Assembly: GCA_009774235.1 (NCBI GenBank)
Contig: VSNJ01000142.1
Coordinates: forward strand, 1-10,619
DNA from: Lachnospiraceae bacterium
Lineage (GTDB): Bacteria; Bacillota; Clostridia; Lachnospirales; Lachnospiraceae
Length of the DNA stretch: 10,619 nucleotides
Reading direction: 5' to 3'
Under the pieces are notes generated by a model. The model did no database searches and was not told the origin of the DNA. It saw only the letters and a list, made by a program, of their open reading frames with translations. Shown here in pieces: positions 1 through 5,719 of this stretch (its first letter is position 1; each line of letters opens with the position of its first letter). The position numbers and the translations under genes are program-made.

Positions 1-1967
1 CTTTCTTCCTCCCTTAACCTCTCTTCTTCCCTTAACCTTTCTTCCTCCCTTAACCTCTCTTCTTCCCTTAGCCTTTCCTCTTCTCTTAGCCTTTCCTCTT
101 CCCTTAGCCTTTCCTCCTCTCTTAACCTCTCTTCTTCTCTTAGTCTTTCCTCTTCCCTTAGTCTTTCCTCTTCCCTTAACCTTTCTTCTTCTCTTAGCCT
201 TTCCTCTTCCCTTAACCTTTCTTCTTCTCTTAGCCTTTCCTCTTCCCTTAGCCTTTCCTCTTCCCTTAGCCTTTCCTCTTCTCTTAGCCTTTCCTCTTCC
301 CTTAGCCTTTCCTCTTCTCTTAACCTCTCTTCTTCTCTTAGCCTTTCCTCTTTTCTTAACCTTTCTTCTTCCTTAACCCTGTCTGCCTCAGCATCCATTC
401 CTATATTTCTTTTAACAGGTCTTTCTGCATCCTCTCTTCCAACAAGAGTAATAGCCTTTGTTTCATCATTTTTAACTGCCTTAGTCATACGTTCAATCAC
501 TTTTGTGGCATCACGCTCTGGTGGTCTTTTATTTTTTACCACTGTAACAGTTTTTTCTTTTAACTGTTCTCTTTGTTCCTCTTCATAAATTGCAGAAATT
601 TCTCTTGAAAGATCTTGTGTAATCCATGTTCCAGACTGTGAATGTACAGGAACTACTGGAGTTTCTGGCTCCTCATTTCTAACTGTATTATTACGCAGCT
701 TATTAATTGCATCTAAATTTACTCTTACCTCAATATTATTTACATTCGTTTTTTTATAACCTGTTTCTTGTGGTATAATATTTTCTTTACCTTTTTCAAT
801 ATTATCTGCCACTTCTGTTTCCGTATAATAACTATCTGTTTTATCTCTGGCAATATTATTCTTTACATTTATATTACCATTCTCTTCCCTGTCTAAAGTT
901 TCTTTTTCATAAACTTCATTATTATTTATTATATTATCTGTATCAACAGATTCTTCTATTATATTTTCTTTATCTTTATAGCTATAACCAGCCTTTCCAG
1001 CATCTTCCTTCTCATGGCTGTCTTTATTATCTTTCTTACTTCCAAACCTTAAAAATCCCGTAAGTTTTTGAAAACCTTCCTTAGCTATTCTTCCTATATC
1101 TGCATCAATATCAAAATCATCATCGTCATAATCATCTATAAAGCCATCGTCCTGCTGTTCTTTGGCCTTATTATGTACAACTGCTTCTTCTTGTGTACTG
1201 CTTAAATCATTTCCAACTTTCCCATCTATGTCCTGCTTTACCGCATCACGTTCTTTCTGGCGCTTTGCAAAACTCTCATCTTCAAATGATTTAGCTTTAA
1301 GATACTCTTTTAAATCAGGCAAAGAACCTGTATCATCTGGATTAGGTTCTTCTTTTTTCATTGTATAATCCTTATCATCAAGATAAGGCATGGCCTCCTT
1401 ATCGTCAACATACTCAATAAGCCTTTTTGCACGTTCAACTATTTCACCATGTCCAAACCATAAAAGAATATCTTCGCACTCACTACGGCACTCTTCAAAT
1501 CTTCCAGCTTTATGGTATAATTTAGCAAGTTCATATGCCCATTCTTCTATATATTCTTCCTCTTTCAGTTCTTCAAGAATTTCAATAAGCCTTCCAATAG
1601 GAACTCCTGCTGCTTTATCTATCCTGTATCTGAGAATAAGAACATCCCTTGTACCTGGATACATTTTTATAAATTCCTGGTAATACTTTTCTGCATCTTC
1701 AATTTCATGTGTACGTATAGCAAGGTATATAAGCCTGTTTAAAACACGTCTTGTTTTTGATTTATTATATATTTTTAAATAAGCAGCTTTTGCCGAATCA
1801 TACTGTTCAGTTTTAGCAAAAACATCTGCAATAGCACTGATATCACTAGGACTTTTTATCTGCTTCATATCAAGCGTCCTTACTACAGCCAAAGCTTTTT
1901 TGTACTTATGTTCATCAAGTAAATGATGAATTTGCGCAATCCTGATAGCTAGTTCATATTGTCTCAT
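1..1967 (-). CDS. TPR protein with acidic linker and long RLREEE repeat (C-terminus outside window)
   Basis: The reading frame is open from an ATG at 1967 to the left edge, giving 655 residues with no stop. Residues 1-185 are helical and TPR-like: paired amphipathic helices around 5-30, 44-68, 77-103 and 142-170, with phrases such as AKTEQYDSAKAAYLKIY and YELAKLYHKAGRFEEC. Residues about 190-529 are low complexity, polar and Asp/Asn-rich, including an acidic run near 271-290 and a basic patch just after it. Residues 530-655 are 21 copies of RLREEE. There is no signal peptide or membrane segment, so it is probably a cytoplasmic scaffold or protein-interaction factor. The start is fixed by GGGAG seven bases upstream and by an ATGA overlap with the 64-residue gene before it. 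Function is unknown; a further domain may follow beyond the window. The frame and TPR character are secure, the role is not. Confidence 0.88.
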   Translation of the reverse strand, partial: MRQYELAIRIAQIHHLLDEHKYKKALAVVRTLDMKQIKSPSDISAIADVFAKTEQYDSAKAAYLKIYNKSKTRRVLNRLIYLAIRTHEIEDAEKYYQEFIKMYPGTRDVLILRYRIDKAAGVPIGRLIEILEELKEEEYIEEWAYELAKLYHKAGRFEECRSECEDILLWFGHGEIVERAKRLIEYVDDKEAMPYLDDKDYTMKKEEPNPDDTGSLPDLKEYLKAKSFEDESFAKRQKERDAVKQDIDGKVGNDLSSTQEEAVVHNKAKEQQDDGFIDDYDDDDFDIDADIGRIAKEGFQKLTGFLRFGSKKDNKDSHEKEDAGKAGYSYKDKENIIEESVDTDNIINNNEVYEKETLDREENGNINVKNNIARDKTDSYYTETEVADNIEKGKENIIPQETGYKKTNVNNIEVRVNLDAINKLRNNTVRNEEPETPVVPVHSQSGTWITQDLSREISAIYEEEQREQLKEKTVTVVKNKRPPERDATKVIERMTKAVKNDETKAITLVGREDAERPVKRNIGMDAEADRVKEEERLRKEERLREEERLREEERLREEERLREEERLREEERLREEERLREEERLREEERLREEERLREEERLREEERLREEERLREEERLREEERLREEERLREEERLREEERLREEERLREEE
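3..380 (-). repeat. 18-bp tandem repeat, 21 copies, encoding RLREEE
   Basis: Twenty-one consecutive 18-bp units fill 378 bases with no insertion or deletion. The unit read on the minus strand is AGGCTAAGGGAAGAGGAA with synonymous drift (TTA/CTA Leu, AGG/AGA Arg, GAA/GAG Glu). Only the first two units change the protein: RVKEEE at 363-380 and RLRKEE at 345-362. The array may continue past the left edge. In protein terms it is a Glu/Arg-rich helix with one Leu every six residues. That is not a heptad coiled coil and fits a single charged alpha-helix (ER/K-like) better. The strictly 18-bp period and near-identical units suggest recent expansion and a locus able to change copy number. Confidence 0.95.
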
Positions 1968-2158
1968 AAATATTCTCCCATCAAATAAAGCCGTAATCCA
2001 ATATCCTGCGGGCAAACCTGGATTTTGTAAGCCAGATAACTTACACATCCCCACTTTGCTTCCGGATGGATAAATAATTCCTCTAAACTATTCGTATCTT
2101 CCCTTAAATTATTAAAGATTTTATCTTTTTTATAAGAGTCATTTAAGGTATTCTTCAA
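1964..2158 (-). CDS. Small 64-residue protein of unknown function
   Basis: I do not recognise this protein. It starts at a TTG inside the end of the nitrilase gene (20-base overlap) and its TGA overlaps the ATG of the TPR gene as ATGA. The upstream AAGGA is 12 bases from the TTG, a rather long spacing; in-frame ATT or ATA codons just upstream are less likely starts, and a stop lies 10 codons before. The N-terminal half is polar and charged. The C-terminal half (HPEAKWGCVSYLAYKIQV onward) is more hydrophobic with two Cys and ends in LYLMGEYL. There is no signal peptide or full membrane span. Coupling on both sides is the main support that it is a real gene, possibly a partner of the TPR protein (inference). 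Confidence 0.6.
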   Translation of the reverse strand: MKNTLNDSYKKDKIFNNLREDTNSLEELFIHPEAKWGCVSYLAYKIQVCPQDIGLRLYLMGEYL

Positions 2159-2933
2159 TATAAAAATTTGTCCTTCGGTCTTTTCTTACATTAAATTTAT
2201 CCCTAAGACTCCATGCCCTGTCATCAATATCACATATAAGCACACCTTCCCTGCCAGAAATCTGTCCAAGTATATTACCAATAGAATCTACTACAAGGCT
2301 GTCACCGCTATAATCCATATTATCACGTGAGCCATAACAGTTCACTCCTACAACATATGACTGTGTTTCTATTGCCCTTGCCCTTAGAAGGGTTGTCCAG
2401 TGTACACTTCTGTTTGATGGCCAGTTTGCAATTACAAATATTACATCAGCATTCTTTGAAGCAAGCTGGAACAATTCTGGAAAGCGTAAATCATAACATA
2501 TAAAAAGACTTATTGTGTGTCCTGAAAACTGGAATGTAACAATTTCATTACCACCTTCATATACATCACTTTCACCACCATAAGTAAAAGGATGGATTTT
2601 CTTATAATCTGCAAGTATATTTCCATCACTGCCTATAACTGTAAACCTGTTAGTCCCTTTCTGGCATCCTGGTTCTGGCAGTGCAGGCCATCCAAACCCT
2701 GTTGCTATATTATTTTGTATAGCAATTTTTTTCATTGCCTCTACACTTTGTGCACAAGAAGCATCTTCACCAATTTCATCAAGATTCATTGAAAATCCTG
2801 TTAATGTCATTTCTGGAAATATAATTATATCTGCACCTGCCGATGCTGCTTCTTTCACCATATTCTCTGCTTTATTTAATGAAGCCTCTTTATCTTCCCA
2901 TACCATATCTATCTGTCCAAGCGCAACTTTCAT
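2139..2933 (-). CDS. Nitrilase-superfamily carbon-nitrogen hydrolase, omega-amidase (YafV)-like
   Basis: This 264-residue protein has the full nitrilase-superfamily catalytic set: Glu41 in FPEMTLTGF, Lys112 in YKKIHPF and nucleophile Cys146 in ICYDLRFPEL. The CYDLRFPE context, the NWPSNRSVHWTTLLRARAIE stretch and the GDS..VD segment resemble the omega-amidase branch (YafV, Nit2). Those enzymes hydrolyse 2-oxoglutaramate or 2-oxosuccinamate to the 2-oxo acid and ammonia and serve as metabolite repair or in methionine salvage. Substrate assignment here is by resemblance only; a plain amidase is possible. It is cytoplasmic, with no signal peptide, and of usual family length. GGAGGTG sits four bases before the ATG and a good promoter lies at 2980-3008, so it probably leads the operon with the 64-residue and TPR genes. 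Confidence 0.93.
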   Translation of the reverse strand: MKVALGQIDMVWEDKEASLNKAENMVKEAASAGADIIIFPEMTLTGFSMNLDEIGEDASCAQSVEAMKKIAIQNNIATGFGWPALPEPGCQKGTNRFTVIGSDGNILADYKKIHPFTYGGESDVYEGGNEIVTFQFSGHTISLFICYDLRFPELFQLASKNADVIFVIANWPSNRSVHWTTLLRARAIETQSYVVGVNCYGSRDNMDYSGDSLVVDSIGNILGQISGREGVLICDIDDRAWSLRDKFNVRKDRRTNFYIEEYLK

Positions 2934-2979
2934 ATAACACCTCCACTAAATCCTTTTTTATGTAATAGAAACCAATAAT

Positions 2980-3008
2980 ATTATACATGTAAATCATCTA
3001 TAATACAA
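2980..3008 (-). promoter_or_regulatory. Sigma-A-type promoter for the nitrilase operon
   Basis: On the minus strand a perfect TATAAT (2980-2985) lies 17 bases downstream of TTGTAT (3003-3008). Transcription would begin near 2973, leaving a leader of about 40 bases before the ATG at 2933. The -35 box matches consensus only in TTG. Palindromic element A lies wholly upstream of this promoter, so it is not part of the predicted nitrilase leader. Confidence 0.5.
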
Positions 3009-3198
3009 TATTCCATATACCAAGTACAATGAAGCTATATATTTAAGTGCATGCCTGAAAACCAGAAAATATGCAAATACCTGGTATATAAACAGACAAA
3101 GCTTCAAAATATACGCCTGTTTAAAATTTCCAAAATAAGTATATTATTTATACAAACTTACTGGTTCTGGCAAAAGTTCTCTGTTTTAATTACTTCTG

Positions 3199-3390
3199 TT
3201 AATTTGTACAAAGATTATATTTCATGCAGCAAGTTAATTATTTTGCACTAGACGGCCATTGAAAAACGCCAGTGCTTAGCCCTTGTACTTTAAGGGCTTA
3301 TGCACTGCTGCGTTTTTCACTGAATGGGAATGTGCCGTATGGTGCAAAATAATTAACTGCTGCATGCCAGAATATTCTGTTAAAAATTAA
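3199..3390 (-). repeat. Palindromic structured element A (same family as 10369-10578)
   Basis: This is a long imperfect palindrome. The outer stem pairs 3223-3248 with 3342-3366 (25 of 26 positions, one bulge). Smaller stems follow inward: 3252-3260 with parts of 3323-3338, 3261-3269 with 3310-3318 (9 bp, perfect) and 3270-3275 with 3302-3307. The apical stem is 3278-3284 with 3292-3298 (7 bp) around the loop 3285-3291. Weaker inverted ends of the form TTAATTTKTA lie at 3199-3210 and 3378-3390, and fainter inverted similarity may continue to about 3170 and 3420. Read on the minus strand, the centre 3267-3307 is CAGTGCATA, stem, AAAGTAC, stem, AAGCACTGGCG, matching element B without gaps. No T-run follows on either strand, so it is not a typical terminator. 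It could be a non-autonomous mobile element or a structured RNA transcribed through from rsmF. Confidence 0.85.
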
Positions 3391-3434
3391 CAAAGTATAT
3401 TAATTACAATATTTTGCCCAAAAATACTGTCCGC

Positions 3435-4886
3435 CTAAATTCTCAGCCCCTTTGGATAATGGTTCTTCACCACCCCATTACCTGCCTTACCCCACCCAAG
3501 TGGAAACCCTTCATACCCAGTAAGCCCCCATCCCTTAAACCCTGTCTTACAGCTTACAGTTTCCCCATGAAGGAACCTTAACGCATCATTATAGTCCAAA
3601 TCCTGGTACCATGCTACATCTCCAGGTTTCACAACCCTTCCAAGCGCATGGGCTGGCTCAAACCTGTTTTTCCTGCGTACAGCAATATGAAGCCCTGGCC
3701 TTACCACCTTAATACCCTGGATATCACCTATCCCCTCTGGCAGCAGGTAAAGATTGTCCCCATAAAACCTAAAACGGCTTGCATAACCACTTATATCCAC
3801 ATCCGGAAATATTTCTGCCAGGAAGTTTTCTATTCCAGCAAGTTCATTCCGAGTAACAAACAACTTACCCTTACTTACCTTATGCAAATCCTTATGAACA
3901 TATTCTTGTGTTCCATTACTATTTTTCTTTAACTTTATAACAAAATGGCCTTCACCCTTTACCTTATGAGGCCACAGCCTTAATGCACAGTTTACAGCCC
4001 CAGTCTCATTTTGTGCCAGGCTTCCAAGGCTTTCTGATACAAATCCAGCCCTTCCACTGCTAAGAATATCCTTTTCATACCCATTTTGTTCCATATATAA
4101 TGCCATCCCAGAATCTTTCCAGCCACAGGCAGTATACTCTGGATGTTCCCTAAGAAACCATACAACTATATCTTCATCCTCTATAGGTGCAAATGTACAA
4201 GTAGAATATACAAGTATACCTCCTGGCTTAAGCATTTTATCAGCATATCCAAGTATCATTTTCTGGCGTCTGGCACACATATTTGTATTATCAAGGCTCC
4301 ACTCCTCTATTGCTATATTATCTTTCCTGAACATCCCTTCACCTGAACATGGGGCATCTACTACTATTTTATCAAAATACTGTGGGAAATATTCTGCCAT
4401 CTTTTCTGGTGTTTCATTACATACAACTGCATTAGAAATACCAGCCCTTTCTATATTTTGTGATAATATCTTTGCACGTGCTGCTGAAATTTCATTAGAT
4501 ACAAGCAGTCCTGTACCTTTAAGCCTTGCTGCTATATGTGTACTCTTGCCACCTGGCGCAGCACACATATCACATATATAACTGCCTTCCTCTGGTTCTA
4601 AAAGGCTGGCAACTGACATAGCACTTGGTTCCTGTATATAATAAACACCTGCTTCATGCAGTGGATGTCGTCCTGGACGTTCTTCTGCATTATAATAAAA
4701 CCCCTCATATACCCATGGAACAGTATCTAACTTAAATGGAAGCCTGTCCTTATCTGCCACATCTAATTTTAAAGTGTTAATACGCAGTCCTTGCACCTTT
4801 TCTTTATTATATGATAACATAAACTCCTCATATTCACTGCCAAGAAGTTTCTTCATCCTGTCTTTAAATTCCTCTGGTAATAACAT
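3435..4886 (-). CDS. rsmF: RsmF-type rRNA cytosine-C5 methyltransferase (RsmB/NOP family)
   Basis: This 483-residue SAM-dependent enzyme has the NOP2/Sun signatures. These are an N-terminal RNA-binding segment (RINTLK near 35-40), the SAM site CDMCAAPGGKST (105-116), motif IV DAPCSGEGMFRKD with Cys180, and motif VI STCTF with Cys230. Both conserved Cys are present: in the family the motif VI Cys attacks C6 of cytosine and the motif IV Cys helps release the product. Residues about 320-483 form the extra C-terminal part typical of RsmF/YebU-like proteins, ending in the PUA-like phrase WGKAGNGVVKNHYPKGLR. The expected product is m5C in 16S rRNA near the decoding centre, but the exact target is inferred from family. 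The ribosome site is weak (AAAGAG). A candidate promoter lies just upstream, making it probably monocistronic. Confidence 0.93.
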   Translation of the reverse strand: MLLPEEFKDRMKKLLGSEYEEFMLSYNKEKVQGLRINTLKLDVADKDRLPFKLDTVPWVYEGFYYNAEERPGRHPLHEAGVYYIQEPSAMSVASLLEPEEGSYICDMCAAPGGKSTHIAARLKGTGLLVSNEISAARAKILSQNIERAGISNAVVCNETPEKMAEYFPQYFDKIVVDAPCSGEGMFRKDNIAIEEWSLDNTNMCARRQKMILGYADKMLKPGGILVYSTCTFAPIEDEDIVVWFLREHPEYTACGWKDSGMALYMEQNGYEKDILSSGRAGFVSESLGSLAQNETGAVNCALRLWPHKVKGEGHFVIKLKKNSNGTQEYVHKDLHKVSKGKLFVTRNELAGIENFLAEIFPDVDISGYASRFRFYGDNLYLLPEGIGDIQGIKVVRPGLHIAVRRKNRFEPAHALGRVVKPGDVAWYQDLDYNDALRFLHGETVSCKTGFKGWGLTGYEGFPLGWGKAGNGVVKNHYPKGLRI

Positions 4887-4908
4887 ATAAACTACACTCT
4901 TTCTATAT

Positions 4909-4938
4909 ATAATATATTTAAAATAACTATTCCCGCAA
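4909..4938 (-). promoter_or_regulatory. Candidate promoter for rsmF
   Basis: On the minus strand TTGCGG (4933-4938) and TATTAT (4909-4914, five of six consensus bases) are 18 bases apart. The implied start near 4902 leaves a leader of only about 15 bases, consistent with the weak ribosome site. The region is AT-rich, so a chance match is possible. Its position just after the hairpin at 4953-4996 favours a separate transcription unit. Confidence 0.35.
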
Positions 4939-4952
4939 AATTAATAGTACAC

Positions 4953-4996
4953 AGTAAAAATGCACAGAGAATTTTACACGCCCCTGTGCATTTACT
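4953..4996 (-). terminator. Hairpin terminator after the DUF4867 gene
   Basis: AAATGCACAG (4958-4967) pairs perfectly with CTGTGCATTT (4984-4993) over 10 bp around a 16-base loop, and flanking AGTAA/ACT bases extend it. On the minus strand the descending arm is followed by TTTTTAC, partly inside the stem, so the T-run is short. It lies 20 bases after the stop at 5017 and before the rsmF promoter, which fits intrinsic termination of the upstream five-gene unit. Confidence 0.6.
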
Positions 4997-5016
4997 ATTA
5001 CATTTAATACTTTTTC

Positions 5017-5655
5017 TTAAATTAAATCTGCAATATCTATATTTTCCCCTATAATGCCAATATGTGCACCTTGTGCTGCTTCTGATGTACTGGCATGTGC
5101 AACCAGCCACTTATTTCTTGCCCATAGGTACTTATCCTCCTCATTCTTCACAGTTATATCTGGCATATCTTCATTTGTACCTTTTGGAAGAATAATTGCA
5201 ACACGGAAACCTTCTCCTTTCTTTGCACTGCATGGCGCATAATGCAATGTAGTTGAATATAACTCTACAGCTGTACCCTTAGGACAAAGAAAAGCTTCTG
5301 TCTTTGAAGAATTAATCTTTCCATCTACAATATCCTGTTTAAGTGCTACAAGAAGAACTGCATCATTAGCAGCAACATCTATTTCACTGTCACGGTGGTA
5401 TTCAAAACAGTTAAGCTTTGTATTAGTTCCATTACAATATCCTATCTCTATAGGCATGCCTCCAAAACAATTATTACTAAGGTCCTCATATGCCTGTGTT
5501 GCTTCAAGTTCTGGTACAGAAGGTACATATATTACTGAATCTCCTGGCATATCTGTAAGTTCTTCAAGTTTCTTTAACATTTCATCATAGTCATATTCAT
5601 TAATAATACGCCCATAAAACCTGAAAGACTCACTAGTTACTGGTTTAATTTCCAT
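5017..5655 (-). CDS. DUF4867 family cupin-like protein
   Basis: This 212-residue protein matches my recollection of the DUF4867 family found in gut Clostridia: MEIKPVT start, YVPSVPELEA, GYCNGTNTKLN, EYHRDSEID, STTLHYAPC and a C-terminal ARNKWLVAH plus GIIGENI. His87 and Glu91 in EYHRDSE, a PKG turn at 125-127 and His138 in TTLHYAP resemble the two metal-binding motifs of a cupin barrel, so it may be a small metal-dependent isomerase or sugar-binding enzyme (inference; function not known). It has no signal peptide and is probably cytoplasmic. GAGGA lies five bases before the ATG. It follows the histidine kinase gene after 64 bases and is the last gene before the hairpin at 4953-4996, so it probably shares that operon. 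Confidence 0.85.
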   Translation of the reverse strand: MEIKPVTSESFRFYGRIINEYDYDEMLKKLEELTDMPGDSVIYVPSVPELEATQAYEDLSNNCFGGMPIEIGYCNGTNTKLNCFEYHRDSEIDVAANDAVLLVALKQDIVDGKINSSKTEAFLCPKGTAVELYSTTLHYAPCSAKKGEGFRVAIILPKGTNEDMPDITVKNEEDKYLWARNKWLVAHASTSEAAQGAHIGIIGENIDIADLI

Positions 5656-5689
5656 AATATTCCTCTTTTCTGCGCTGCTTTTTTAGCCA

Positions 5690-5718
5690 AAGCTTGTAGA
5701 GAGCGCTTCCACAAGCTT
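5690..5718. other. Intercistronic hairpin between kinase and DUF4867 genes
   Basis: AAGCTTGT (5690-5697) pairs with ACAAGCTT (5711-5718), 8 bp, around a 13-base loop. It starts one base after the kinase stop codon. No T-run follows on the minus strand, so it is more likely an mRNA-stabilising or processing hairpin than a terminator. Confidence 0.45.
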
Positions 5719-5719
5719 G

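Larger units (their letters stand above)
2934..3434. other. 501-base gene-free region between rsmF and the nitrilase gene
   Basis: From left to right it contains the nitrilase ribosome site (2938-2944), its promoter (2980-3008), about 190 bases of AT-rich sequence in which I see no gene or motif (3009-3198), palindromic element A (3199-3390) and 44 bases up to the rsmF stop. Short open frames here lack ribosome sites and look like chance. Confidence 0.7.

Noticed and set aside
1..380. Repeat array as a CRISPR array
   Set aside because: Units are directly abutting 18-mers with no spacers and lie in frame within a long protein gene.
1162..1683. Plus-strand frames of 68 and 97 codons
   Set aside because: Both are antisense to the continuous TPR frame and have no ribosome sites.
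3051..3251. 66-codon plus-strand frame in the rsmF-nitrilase gap
   Set aside because: No ribosome site; AT-rich Lys/Ile content, and it ends inside palindromic element A.
3223..3366. Element A as an intrinsic terminator for rsmF
   Set aside because: The stem is far longer than a terminator, has several internal stems, and is not followed by a T-run on the minus strand.
4892..5110. 72-codon minus-strand frame overlapping the end of the DUF4867 gene
   Set aside because: It runs in another frame through the conserved DUF4867 C-terminus and the terminator hairpin, and has no ribosome site or family resemblance.
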